Assembly: GCA_016125225.1 (NCBI GenBank)
Contig: WGME01000009.1
Span: 310,001 to 374,000, forward strand
Source of the DNA: a bacterium
GTDB lineage: Bacteria; Planctomycetota; Planctomycetia; Planctomycetales; Planctomycetaceae
Reading direction: 5' to 3'
Length of the DNA: 64,000 nt
The position numbers and the translations under genes were made by a program. The notes below the pieces were generated by a model. The model had not been told where the DNA came from. It made no database searches and saw nothing but the letters and a program-made list of their open reading frames with translations. Shown here one piece after another: positions 35,786-44,126 of the stretch. How positions within the stretch are numbered: the first letter of the stretch is position 1; each line of letters starts with the position of its first letter.

Positions 35786-37039
35786 TTAGAAGTTCAACTG
35801 TGTACCAACGATACCAAGGACACCCTTGTTGTCGAGGCTTGGAGCCGCGAGGTTGGCAGAATCTTGGTCGTACCAAGAAACTTCAACATACGGGGTAAAG
35901 CCAGGCGCCAGCTTGTAGTCTGCGCCAGCAACAAAGTTGTCAAAGTCGTTCTTGCCTGCAGCAGAACAGTTGAAGGTGGTACCAGCAGCAGCAGTAGCCA
36001 GACCGCAATCAAATTCAGAGTGCAGGTAGGTTAAGCTGACACCGAATGGCCCATGCTCATAAGCAAGACCGAGGTCCCAGTACCAAGTGCCGTCTGCGTT
36101 ATCAGCAGAGAGGGTATTGCTATCACCCCAATCGCCATAAGAACCAGCGATGCTCCAGCCCATATAAGCCAGTTTACCACCAACGTTCCAAGCTTTCAGG
36201 TCTTCATAGCCAGCAACCTGGGCATTGCCCCATTCACCGGTTGCAGCAACGCTGACTCCAACATCACCGACCTTACCATCGTAGTTGATACCACCCGACC
36301 AGATGTTATCAGAGAAACCAGCGTTGGTATCCGTACGGTTTACACCAGCAGGAGCGGTACCACCAGCGAGACTAGTTACCGAACCTTGACCACGGTTGGT
36401 TTCATCAGGAGAGACGCTTACGCCAACCTGGAAACCCGACCAACGTGGGGTGTAGTAGGTGATCTTGTTGATGTTTTCTTCCGTGTGGTCACCCGTGAAG
36501 TTCGTGGTACCAGCAGGATTCAGGTTACCATAACCGAGCGGGAGGCTAGCACCAGCCAGGAACTGATCCCCAGCGTTTGCAAAGTAGCTCCAGTCACCGT
36601 TGATACCACCGGTAGCGCGGGCGATCGTGCCAGCATCTACTTTCATGGTGCCGCTGGCGCCAACTTCAGAACCCATTTCTACACGGCCCCATTTGTCGCC
36701 GCTTAAGAACATGTAGGTTTTGCTAGCATTCACACCGCGACCGAAAGAATCGCTGGTAACGTCAGCCAGCAGATCGATTTCACCGCCGTAGCTAAGGCCG
36801 GATTCGCTTTTCCCGTCGATCTTAAAATCTACCTGGGTGTCGTTGCGGAACGCCGATTCCCGCTGGCTGCTACCAGCCTGAGCGGCGGTAGCGGCAGCAT
36901 CCATATCGTCGCTGACGTAACCGATTTCGAAGTTTTCGTAACCACCGATGGTTACTTTCGGGGTCTCAGCGAGCGCAGCACCTGCGAACAGGCCGACTGC
37001 ACCGATGAGGGTCGTCGTAGCAAGGAGAATCTGTTTCAT
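35786..37039 (-). CDS. Outer-membrane porin (alphaproteobacterial type)
   Basis: 417 aa. Signal peptide MKQILLATTTLIGAVGLFAGAALA is followed by TPKVTIGGYENFEIGYVSDD, the first strand of general porins. The body is made of short alternating strands with many Gly, Asn and aromatic residues (GGEIDLLADVTSD, YGNLNPAGTTNF, ITYYTPRWSGFQVGVSVSPDE), and the protein ends with the aromatic GIVGTQLNF, the recognition signal of beta-barrel proteins. It is the trimeric 16-strand porin type I know from Rhodospirillales and other Alphaproteobacteria. Shine-Dalgarno AAAGGA lies before the ATG and a terminator behind it. Its lower GC and codon use differ from the surrounding element, so it looks acquired, or it marks a misassembly. 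Confidence 0.88.
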   Translation of the reverse strand: MKQILLATTTLIGAVGLFAGAALAETPKVTIGGYENFEIGYVSDDMDAAATAAQAGSSQRESAFRNDTQVDFKIDGKSESGLSYGGEIDLLADVTSDSFGRGVNASKTYMFLSGDKWGRVEMGSEVGASGTMKVDAGTIARATGGINGDWSYFANAGDQFLAGASLPLGYGNLNPAGTTNFTGDHTEENINKITYYTPRWSGFQVGVSVSPDETNRGQGSVTSLAGGTAPAGVNRTDTNAGFSDNIWSGGINYDGKVGDVGVSVAATGEWGNAQVAGYEDLKAWNVGGKLAYMGWSIAGSYGDWGDSNTLSADNADGTWYWDLGLAYEHGPFGVSLTYLHSEFDCGLATAAAGTTFNCSAAGKNDFDNFVAGADYKLAPGFTPYVEVSWYDQDSANLAAPSLDNKGVLGIVGTQLNF

Positions 37040-37480
37040 AATGTTTTCCTTTGTAGTTAATGTGGATCACGTGACTTATAGATGTATGCTTGAGAGCATA
37101 TGCGTATGTTGTTAACGATTGTTGGAGCGATGGTCAAAAGAAACGTCACAAACATGGGGCAGAGACGGGTGAAATATGCGCACCTGATGCAAAAATGCAT
37201 CACTTAGTGGCACGGCAGCTACTGTGTTCACATAGACTTACCGGAACACCGGATGATTCGCATTTTTAGCTAAGGAACTGACAAGACGAGGAAAACTCGC
37301 TGGCGTCCGTCACGGTGAGCCCAGCTGACACGGTCTGGTCAGGCAGAGTGACGGTGCCAATGCCGCAGGACGGCCATTGAATTGCGTCCTGGAGCCGCTC
37401 AACAGAGAAGATGGAACCGCGCGTGAGATCAGAGGCAAGAAAGGACGGCACCCGGGGGCTGTTCGCGAGGCCCTCACGTT
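37040..37480. other. Gene-free interval upstream of the porin
   Basis: About 440 bases between the porin start and the end of the small gene at 37481. The first 200 bases are AT-rich and probably hold the porin promoter; GCATATGC-like palindromic bases are seen near 37097. The remainder shows only shadow frames. Confidence 0.5.
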
Positions 37481-38002
37481 TTACCGATGAAGGAACGCGG
37501 GGGCTTTCTTGCTCAGCCATTCCTTGAGGGCGGTATGTGACTCGAATTCCGCGACCTCGATGCTGTCGATGGTCGGTTCGGTCTCTCCCACCTGGTTGAC
37601 TTCCGCTTCCGTCATCTCGCGGACCCATAGCAGCCGGTGCCGCTGAAACCCTGCATGGGTGAGCGTGACGGAACCGTCCTTGAGAGGCTTGTCCAGGTTG
37701 CTGCCTTTGATGAGCACCAGATACACGAGATCGCCGGAGAATTTCAGCAGAAGCCCCTCGGAAGGATTGAACTTCCAGGTTCCGAGCCAGCTATACGGAA
37801 ACCAGATGCTGTTGCCGTCCCGGAAGCGGAATTCCACCGCTGCCGACTGATCGCGGATGCCACGGAGATAGCCAAACGCTTGGCACGCCGCCTCTGTTCC
37901 CTCGACATCCTTTTCCTTTTCTCGTGGCGGTTCCCTGGACTCCAGAATCCCCTTGAGTCCTCTGGGAGGCAATCGGTCCTGGTGTGGTGTGTCATCCCGC
38001 AT
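37481..38002 (-). CDS. Hypothetical protein overlapping the relaxase end
   Basis: 173 aa, ATG 38002 with AGGGGA upstream, overlapping the relaxase stop by 11 bases. A charged, probably disordered N-terminal 30 residues is followed by a beta-rich core (AVEFRFRDGNSIWFPYSWLGTWKFNPSEGLLLKFSG) and a C-terminal helical tail (HTALKEWLSKKAPAF). No family is recognised with certainty. The coupled position suggests a relaxase accessory. Confidence 0.65.
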   Translation of the reverse strand: MRDDTPHQDRLPPRGLKGILESREPPREKEKDVEGTEAACQAFGYLRGIRDQSAAVEFRFRDGNSIWFPYSWLGTWKFNPSEGLLLKFSGDLVYLVLIKGSNLDKPLKDGSVTLTHAGFQRHRLLWVREMTEAEVNQVGETEPTIDSIEVAEFESHTALKEWLSKKAPAFLHR

Positions 38003-40688
38003 GGTCCAATCCCCTGTCGTTCAGGTGCTCATTGCTGATTCCCGGCTGCGAGGAATTCTGCCGTCCATCAAACACAGTAAAGCCACGCCCGAATCCCAGA
38101 CGCTTCATCAGCCGGGCGGGCAAGTCCGGGTTCTGCTGCGGAGTCTCAGAAATCTCCGTCGCCGACAATGGCTCGTCGGCGCGGCTGACCGCCTTGATAA
38201 GCTCGGTCCTGTCGTCCGTGTAAATCTGCGCCTGCTCCCGCCCGCGCGTCAGCGCCACATAGGCCGTCCGCTGGTAGGTCGCCGGGAGCGATTCGCTCGA
38301 TACCCCGACGAAGACCTTATCCACCGTCACGCCTTGGCTGGCGTGACTGGTGACAACGTAGCCGTGGCTCAGATGACCGAAATCCCGGTCAATGACCCAG
38401 CCGTGATCGACGATGAGGTCGCCCCGTTTCGTAAATCCCTCGACGGTCAGAAGCGACCCGTTGCTTAGGCGGTGTTTGCCGTCTTTGGTCTTGCCGCCCG
38501 CCGTGAGGCGAACCCGGTCGCCGACGGCCAGGGGCAACTGCATCGGGCGGTACGCCTCGAACCGATTGGCCAGTTCCGTGGGCAGTTTCATTCCGTCTTC
38601 CACAATCAGGCGGGAACCTTTGGTGTGGCCCGGCGCATTCTGATGGAATTGGAGCAGGTCGCCGGTCTCGTATTCAGTCGCATCCGCTTTTTGGGCGTCG
38701 GTCAGGTGTTTCGGCACCCATACTTGAACCGTTCGTTCATGATCGAGCTTGCCCTGACTCTTCAGGCCAGTGCGAATTGCCAACGTAATCTGTGCTCCTT
38801 CCGCGTGCGTGGGCGAGACAACGAGCGCTGACTTCGGCTTGCCGTCCTTCTTTGTTTCAGCGGCGGCGGAGAGATACGCAGCGGCCAGTTGCTCGTACCG
38901 GACTTCATCAGGAACCTGTTTGATCCAGCCGAGCTTATCAAGCTCCTCGAATGCCTGACCCGTTCGTCCTTCGCTCAGAGCTTGTGCCGCCTTCTTGTAA
39001 TCGCCCTTCTGGCGAAGAATCTCTGTGACCTGCGCGACGCGCAGCCCCGCTTTTTCCTCCAGAAGTTTCAGCGGCTCACCCGCCGTCACGCTCCGGTGCT
39101 GGCGGCGATCACCGACCAGAATCACCCGCGCCCCGACCCCTTCGGCCACATCGAACACCCGGAGCATATCCCGCGTGCCAAGCTGGCTCGCCTCATCGAG
39201 GAGGATGACGCCGCCCTTGGCCGATGCCTGCATTTCCTTGTCCTTGAGGAACCGCGCCACCGTGTCTGCGCTCGCAAACCCTGCTTCCTCGCGCAACACT
39301 TCCCGGCTGGCCTTCACCGACTGGGCCAGAGCCACGACGGGTTTCCCGGCTTCCGCCAAGGCTTCGCCAATCTCCTGTTCGAGCGTCGTCTTCCCCGTTC
39401 CAGCGACACCCCGAATAATCATCACCCGGTCACGCGAACCCAGTACATGGGCAACCGCCGCCTTCTGTCCTTCGTTAAACCAGTCGCGGGAGCAGGGACG
39501 CTCAGGACTGCCGAGTGGCCGGCAACGCCCTCGCCCGAGCCGTGCGAAGTCGATCAGCTTCGACTCCAGGGCCAGCATTTCCTTCGTCGTCGCCATCTTG
39601 CGACCGGCGACATCGCTGCGGATCAAGGGACGCTCGCGCATCTCGCGGGTCACGTCCTCAACCGTCACGGCACCGAGTCCACGTTTCAAGGCTTCGGTGA
39701 CGAGCTTGCGTTCCGGCATCACCGCTTCACGCACGAAGCTGTGTTCAAGGGCGTGATCGACCGCCAGTGCTTCGCCATGCCGAGATCTGAGTGCAACATG
39801 GTCGCGACGGTGGACCGTCGCCAGAGCCGTGCGCTCCTGGTCGGTGAGGCGAGTGTTCCACAACTTCCGCAGCGATTCCCAGCTCAGCGCGGACTCTTTC
39901 TTCTCCCGCGTCTCGGCTCCAAGTAGGTCTTTGCGCTTCGGGTCGATAATGCCCTTTTCCTCAGCCACTTTTTCGATCAGCGCCGTGCGCCGCGAGAACC
40001 GTCCCAGCACATCCTTCGGAATGCCAGCAATCTCGAAATCGTCGCGCTTCCGCTCGACACCAAAACCCAAGTCCTGAAGCCTGTTCGCCAGCCGCACCCG
40101 GAATGCCGCCTGAAAATACGGGGAATCACGCTTGATCTCTGCAAACTGACCAGCCTTCCATCGTTTTTCTTCTTCGTCAAAGGTCGTGTTAAACACGAAC
40201 ACATGGGCATGCAATTGCGGGTCGGGCAGGCCGTCCACGGGCCGCGAGGTGGTGTGGATGAATTCCGCCCAGACCATGTTGCCGGTGCCCCGGTCTCCAT
40301 CCATGCCGTTCCTGCGAACGCGCGTTTTCATTTCCGCTTCGATCTCGCGCATCGTCTCATCGACCGACGCTCGGAACGCCTCCAGGATGTCCTGGTCGCC
40401 GCTCATCGCGTACAGCAGCGAAACGCTCTTGGGGACGCTGAAGGTAAAATCGTAACCGACTCTCCGCTCCGCCCGCGTTCGCACCGTCAGCGGTTCTCCG
40501 GTCCGTGGGTCGAGATTGTCGCACAGCCGTTCAAAGGAGAATTTGTCTACCATCCCTTCCAGCCCGAGCCGGGTCGCGCCCTTGCCGCCCCAGCAGCCAA
40601 CGATTTCCTGGCCTTCGCTGTAATAGTCCGCCGTCGCGTAGTAACGCTTGGCGGAGGAGGCGCTGTTCTGTTGCGTGATGCGTATCAT
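37992..40688 (-). CDS. TrwC/TraI-type (MobF) conjugative relaxase-helicase
   Basis: 898 aa. The N-terminal TrwC domain has the catalytic tyrosine region SSAKRYYATADYYSEG and the metal-binding PDPQLHAHVFVFN. The second half is a RecD/TraI-like helicase with Walker A GVAGTGKTTLEQEIG (near residue 450), ILLDEASQLGTRD, LVGDRRQHRSV, and the C-terminal HGYVVTSHASQGVTVDKVFV and TAYVALTRGREQ motifs. It nicks one strand at oriT and unwinds it for transfer through the coupling protein. The region between its start and the AlpA gene is the likely place for oriT. A truncated paralogue lies at 46429-47544. Confidence 0.95.
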   Translation of the reverse strand: MIRITQQNSASSAKRYYATADYYSEGQEIVGCWGGKGATRLGLEGMVDKFSFERLCDNLDPRTGEPLTVRTRAERRVGYDFTFSVPKSVSLLYAMSGDQDILEAFRASVDETMREIEAEMKTRVRRNGMDGDRGTGNMVWAEFIHTTSRPVDGLPDPQLHAHVFVFNTTFDEEEKRWKAGQFAEIKRDSPYFQAAFRVRLANRLQDLGFGVERKRDDFEIAGIPKDVLGRFSRRTALIEKVAEEKGIIDPKRKDLLGAETREKKESALSWESLRKLWNTRLTDQERTALATVHRRDHVALRSRHGEALAVDHALEHSFVREAVMPERKLVTEALKRGLGAVTVEDVTREMRERPLIRSDVAGRKMATTKEMLALESKLIDFARLGRGRCRPLGSPERPCSRDWFNEGQKAAVAHVLGSRDRVMIIRGVAGTGKTTLEQEIGEALAEAGKPVVALAQSVKASREVLREEAGFASADTVARFLKDKEMQASAKGGVILLDEASQLGTRDMLRVFDVAEGVGARVILVGDRRQHRSVTAGEPLKLLEEKAGLRVAQVTEILRQKGDYKKAAQALSEGRTGQAFEELDKLGWIKQVPDEVRYEQLAAAYLSAAAETKKDGKPKSALVVSPTHAEGAQITLAIRTGLKSQGKLDHERTVQVWVPKHLTDAQKADATEYETGDLLQFHQNAPGHTKGSRLIVEDGMKLPTELANRFEAYRPMQLPLAVGDRVRLTAGGKTKDGKHRLSNGSLLTVEGFTKRGDLIVDHGWVIDRDFGHLSHGYVVTSHASQGVTVDKVFVGVSSESLPATYQRTAYVALTRGREQAQIYTDDRTELIKAVSRADEPLSATEISETPQQNPDLPARLMKRLGFGRGFTVFDGRQNSSQPGISNEHLNDRGLDHAG

Positions 40689-40701
40689 GCCTCAATTCTA
40701 C

Positions 40702-40732
40702 GCTATCACACATTCGTTAATTGTTCCTTAAC
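40702..40732. promoter_or_regulatory. Conserved box upstream of the relaxase (candidate oriT/operator)
   Basis: GCTATCAC (40702-40709), five bases, then CGTTAATTGTTC, with the small inverted repeat GTTAA...TTAAC. The same layout, GCTATCAC-N5-CGTTAATTATTC, occurs before the second, truncated relaxase (47554-47578). Conservation between two paralogues' upstream regions suggests a functional site: nic region, regulator operator or promoter. Confidence 0.5.
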
Positions 40733-40769
40733 TTGTTTGTGCTCCACCGCAGCCAGCCTACGTTTGCGC

Positions 40770-40856
40770 GATATTGCTGATCCTCAATATCACCGCCGCG
40801 CGAACCAAATGCCACTCCTTCGTGGCGGCGGTTCCCTTCGGGGGAACCGCCTTTTT
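40770..40856. repeat. Three consecutive hairpins between relaxase and AlpA genes
   Basis: Hairpin 1: GATATTG/CAATATC (40770-40791). Hairpin 2: GCCAC/GTGGC (40811-40826). Hairpin 3: 10-bp GGCGGTTCCC/GGGAACCGCC with TTCGG loop (40827-40851) followed by TTTTT, a good terminator on the plus strand. No plus-strand gene precedes it. The cluster could be part of oriT, or end a small RNA. Confidence 0.6.
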
Positions 40857-41043
40857 GAAATTCCTTCGTGCCTGCTCTTGACGGACACTCCGCTCGCCAG
40901 CCAACAGCCCAACATCGACCGTTCGCGTATCGGAATGGGATTGCGCCGCGAAACCCCGGAGATCGGCTCTCAGTGCGATTCTCCGAGACAATGACGTGTC
41001 AATCGTGATAATATGGGACGTTGGGAAAGAGAGAGGCTTTGAT

Positions 41044-41253
41044 ATGAAAGACATCCCAGAAACAGGGTTCTTACGCTTGCCGCAAGTGCTCAGTGTCATT
41101 CCCCTCGGCAAGACGTGCTGGTGGGAAGGCGTCAAATCCGGGCGGTTTCCGAAACCCGTGAAGCTGTCGGAACGCTGCACAGCATGGAGAGCAGAGGACA
41201 TTCGGGAGTTGATTAAACAGCTATCCGATGATACTTATACCTTGCACCATTGA
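41044..41253 (+). CDS. AlpA-like helix-turn-helix regulator/excisionase
   Basis: 69 aa from ATG 41044 with GAGAGAGG upstream. GFLRLPQVLSVIPLGKTCWWEGVKSGRFPKPVKLSERCTAWRAEDI is the AlpA family HTH: the Leu-x-Lys-start region, Trp-rich recognition helix and the RFPKPVKL wing. AlpA proteins control integrase expression or excision of P4-type elements. It is the gene next to the integrase and probably controls it. Confidence 0.85.
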   Translation: MKDIPETGFLRLPQVLSVIPLGKTCWWEGVKSGRFPKPVKLSERCTAWRAEDIRELIKQLSDDTYTLHH

Positions 41254-41277
41254 TCCCAAAATGTGTCGTTTTGGTTC

Positions 41278-41528
41278 GGGGGTACAAATCTGGGGTATAC
41301 CCCACGAGCAAACTCGGAAAAATGGCTGTTTTCCAAATGGATAGATACTCAGTGTGATACCGGCTCCGGGCACCATCTCACTAAACGTCGATGGCCGCCA
41401 ATATCCGTTAGACGCAGGGCCACAGCCGATCAGAAGCCGCCGAGCCGCCGTTGCGGTCCGCTCAAAGTTGTTGACATTCGAGTTAAAACAGGGGTACATA
41501 TCCGGGCAGATACCCCAGCAACAACTCG
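41278..41528 (+). repeat. Pair of ~38-bp direct repeats before the integrase
   Basis: Copy 1 (41278-41316) and copy 2 (41491-41528) begin GGGGTACA-ATC-GGG, contain TACCCC, and end in AACTCG, with a further TGTACCCC at 41531-41538 touching the integrase start codon. Similar GGGGTA-type repeats serve as integrase binding sites next to P4-family integrases. They may be arm-type sites or an attachment core. Confidence 0.6.
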
Positions 41529-41538
41529 TTTGTACCCC

Positions 41539-42756
41539 ATGCCAAAAAGTCTGTCTGACGCCACAGTCCGCAATGCCAAGCCGAAATCGAAGCCCTATAA
41601 GATAGCCGACGGCGAGGGGCTATTTCTCCTCGTGCTGGCATCCGGCGCAAAATACTGGCGACTGAAATACTTCTTCGGCGGAAAGGAAAAGCTCCTCGCA
41701 TTGGGAGTGTATCCAGAAATCAGCTTGACCGAGGCCCGCGAGCGTCGATCCCAGGCTCGCAAGATGCTGGCCCACGGCAATGATCCAGGCGAGTTAAAGA
41801 AAGAGTCCAAGCGCCAGGAAACGATTAAGGCGTCGAACTCTTTTGAAGCCATTGCCCGCGAATGGCTCGACAAGAGGAATCATCACCTGTCCGAATCCAC
41901 ACGCGAGGTGAAACTGCGGCGTTTGGAAGCCTACGTGCTGCCAAAAATCGGCGCGAAGCCGATAGCCGATATTTCAGCCGCCGAAGTGTTGGAAATGCTG
42001 AGAATCTTGGAGCGACGGGGCACTCTCGATGTCGCCCGCCGCGTCATGCAGATTACCGGGCAGGTCTTCATGTTCGCTATCGCGACAGGGCGAGCCGAAA
42101 GAAACCCCGTACCTGACCTGCGCGGTGCAATTCAGACGCCGACCGTCGGCCATTATGCGTACCTGAAGGAAAACGAGTTACCAGAGTTCCTGAAGAAACT
42201 CGAAACGTATGACGGTCATCCTCAAACCACACTGGCATTGAGAGTTCTTCTCCTTACCTTCGTTCGGACGACCGAGCTAAGGGCGGCGGAATGGTCTGAA
42301 ATCAACTGGGACAAGGCCGAGTGGCGTATCCCCTCCACTCGGATGAAAATGAAACAAACGCATATCGTGCCATTGTCCCGTCAAGCCCTCGCTGCGCTCC
42401 GTGAGTTGCAGACGTTCTCCGGCAATCGGCAGTACGTTTTTCCTAACAACCATAACCCGTCCACGTTCATGAGCGAGAACACCATGCTCTACGCCCTGTA
42501 TCGCATGGGATACCATTCACGGACAACCGGGCACGGGTTTCGGAGCACGGCCAGTACGATCCTGAACGAGCACGGTTTTCGGCCAGATGTCATCGAACGG
42601 CAACTTGCGCACAGCGAGCGGAACAATGTTCGGGCCGCATACAACCATGCCGAGTACCTTCCCGAGCGCCGCCAGATGATGCAATGGTGGGCTGACTACC
42701 TCGAACAAACGGCGTCTCCGAAGAAGCCCGCGAAGAAGCCCCGTTCCCGCAAGTAA
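41539..42756 (+). CDS. P4-type tyrosine integrase
   Basis: 405 aa from ATG 41539 (MPKSLSDATVRNAKPKSKPY); the frame is open to 41263 but that part is not family-like and no strong ribosome site is seen. The N-terminal DUF4102 arm-binding region includes GLFLLVLASGAKYWRLKYFF and LGVYPEISLTEARERR. Catalytic residues are in FVRTTELRAAEWSEI (Arg), GHGFRSTASTILNE (H-x-x-R) and YNHAEYLPERRQMMQWW (Tyr). It probably integrates this module at a tRNA or tmRNA site, independently of the serine recombinase at the tRNA-Pro end. Confidence 0.92.
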   Translation: MPKSLSDATVRNAKPKSKPYKIADGEGLFLLVLASGAKYWRLKYFFGGKEKLLALGVYPEISLTEARERRSQARKMLAHGNDPGELKKESKRQETIKASNSFEAIAREWLDKRNHHLSESTREVKLRRLEAYVLPKIGAKPIADISAAEVLEMLRILERRGTLDVARRVMQITGQVFMFAIATGRAERNPVPDLRGAIQTPTVGHYAYLKENELPEFLKKLETYDGHPQTTLALRVLLLTFVRTTELRAAEWSEINWDKAEWRIPSTRMKMKQTHIVPLSRQALAALRELQTFSGNRQYVFPNNHNPSTFMSENTMLYALYRMGYHSRTTGHGFRSTASTILNEHGFRPDVIERQLAHSERNNVRAAYNHAEYLPERRQMMQWWADYLEQTASPKKPAKKPRSRK

Positions 42757-42850
42757 GCCACTTCATCACTCAACTCACTGGCACCGACGGTTAGTTGGGC
42801 TCGGTAAGCCATGTCGCTCCCTTCCCGGCATGAGCCAGCCCCTACAGTGG

Positions 42851-43032
42851 CCTTCATTCACGGCACTGTGATCCCGCCGCCGGGGCCGGTAAAGCTGCCA
42901 AGGCCGCTTTCCGCACGCGGAAGCCTTCGGCCTTTCGCTTGACCGTCGCTGAAGCTCCCGGACTGAGGCGGGCTCTTGGAGCGTGCCGTAAGGCCCCGTG
43001 GTGGGGCTGAAACTCAAGAGAAGGAGATCAAC
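42851..43032 (+). ncRNA. Structured leader RNA, copy 1 (radC-motif-like)
   Basis: Runs up to the start of the gene at 43033. It aligns with a second leader at 49778-49966, sharing CCTTCA-(CACGGCAC)-ATC-(GCCGCCGGG), and in the 3' half CTCTTG-GAGC-GGCCCC-GGGGC-GAAAC-CAAGAG. Helices: AAGGCC/GGCCTT (42900-42934) around a CCGC/GCGG stem, the closing stem CTCTTG (42973-42978)/CAAGAG (43015-43020), and GCCCC/GGGGC (42993-43007). The ribosome site AAGGAGA follows at once. From memory it resembles the published radC-motif RNAs that precede DNA-processing genes of mobile elements; this was not checked. The likely job is to control translation of the gene. Confidence 0.65.
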
Positions 43033-43293
43033 ATGTCACAACCGGCACACAAAATACGCAGCGGCGTCCTGCAAGTCACGATCTGGAGAAACCACGGCGA
43101 GAAGGGCAACTGGTACAGCGTCATTCCCAGTCGCGGCTACAAACAGGAAGACGCCTGGAAGGAAACCGACAGCCTCGGCTTCGATGACCTTCTGACGATG
43201 GCCAAGCTGTTCGACCTGGCCCACACCTGGATCATGCACCAGCAGCAGGCCGACGCCAAGGGCCGCAAGGAAGCGGCGAAGGCTGCCGCCTGA
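43033..43293 (+). CDS. Small hypothetical element protein
   Basis: 86 aa. MSQPAHKIRSGVLQVTIWRNHGEKGNWYSVIPSRGYKQEDAWKETDSLGFDDLLTMAKL: a compact beta-rich start (VTIWRN, WYSVIPSR) that resembles a common plasmid/ICE protein of unknown function found with single-stranded-DNA related genes. ATG 43033 follows AAGGAGA. It is headed by structured leader RNA copy 1. The longer frame to 42976 is not real. Function not known. Confidence 0.75.
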   Translation: MSQPAHKIRSGVLQVTIWRNHGEKGNWYSVIPSRGYKQEDAWKETDSLGFDDLLTMAKLFDLAHTWIMHQQQADAKGRKEAAKAAA

Positions 43294-43362
43294 ATCGGAT
43301 CACCGGCGGGCTACGGCCCGCCGGTTCTCTGTAAATCACACTCATCAGAAAGGAATCGTAAT

Positions 43363-43698
43363 ATGACTGCTCTCAAGCATTCCCCAGCGCCCTGGAGCTA
43401 CGAATACAACTCGTATGCTGTCCACACTGAGTCCGGCGCACTCGGTGTCGATACCGAAATCCCGGCTTTTGAAATCTTCGATGCCGACCACAACAAGCTG
43501 TTCGATACCAATGAGGACATGGACCCCGACGCGCAGGAAGCAAATGCCCGACTGGCATCAACGGCACCGAGATTGCTTGCCGCACTCGTCGTCTGTGCCA
43601 GTCTCCTTGCGGATTGCGATGAATCCGAAAACGAGGAAGGAGACGCTTATCGCGAGGCAACCGCCGCCATCGCCGAAGCAACCGGGAGGCCAGCATGA
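43363..43698 (+). CDS. Small phage/element-type hypothetical protein
   Basis: 111 aa, ATG 43363 behind AGAAAGGAAT. The N-terminus HSPAPWSYEYNSYAVHTESGALG resembles phage HTPGPW proteins, and the ANARLASTAPRLLAALVVCASLL segment is a hydrophobic helix in the same family. The acidic C-terminus (ESENEEGDAYREATAAIAEATG) is also typical. Function unknown. The stop overlaps the next gene by 4 bases. Confidence 0.72.
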   Translation: MTALKHSPAPWSYEYNSYAVHTESGALGVDTEIPAFEIFDADHNKLFDTNEDMDPDAQEANARLASTAPRLLAALVVCASLLADCDESENEEGDAYREATAAIAEATGRPA

Positions 43699-44126
43699 CC
43701 AACACCAACTGCCTTGAAGGCATCCGCTGCCCGCAGTGCGGCCAGGAGAATCGCTTCAAAATCACTGCTCTCATTACCTGCGTCGTCACCGACAGCGGCA
43801 GCGAGCCGGTCGGCGATCACGATTGGGACGACGAAAGCGGCACCCAATGCCCGGAGTGCGGGTTCACCGGCAAGCTGAAAGGCTTTCGCAAACGAAACCG
43901 GCTGCCGCCCGACCCAGATAACATGAACAGCAGTCGCGCCGATTGGGCGGCCGTCGCTCTGCGGGCTTTCATGGAAAGGACCGGGGCCGACCAGGAAGAC
44001 GCACTGGGTGACTTGCTGGGGGATCTGATGCATTGGGCCGACCGAAACAACTTCGATTTCGACATGGCCCTCGATCGCGCTCGCTGGCATTACGAGGCCG
44101 AGACAGGCGGAGAACGACATTCCTGA
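43695..44126 (+). CDS. Zinc-ribbon hypothetical protein
   Basis: 143 aa. Two CxxC pairs, RCPQCGQENRFKI and TQCPECGFTGKL, form a zinc ribbon of about 45 residues. The C-terminal half (ADWAAVALRAFMERTGADQEDALGDLLGDLMHWADRNN) is helical, ending in a family-like WHYEAETGGE tail. Overlaps the previous gene by ATGA, so it is translated with it. It may bind nucleic acid; the function is unknown. Confidence 0.75.
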   Translation: MTNTNCLEGIRCPQCGQENRFKITALITCVVTDSGSEPVGDHDWDDESGTQCPECGFTGKLKGFRKRNRLPPDPDNMNSSRADWAAVALRAFMERTGADQEDALGDLLGDLMHWADRNNFDFDMALDRARWHYEAETGGERHS

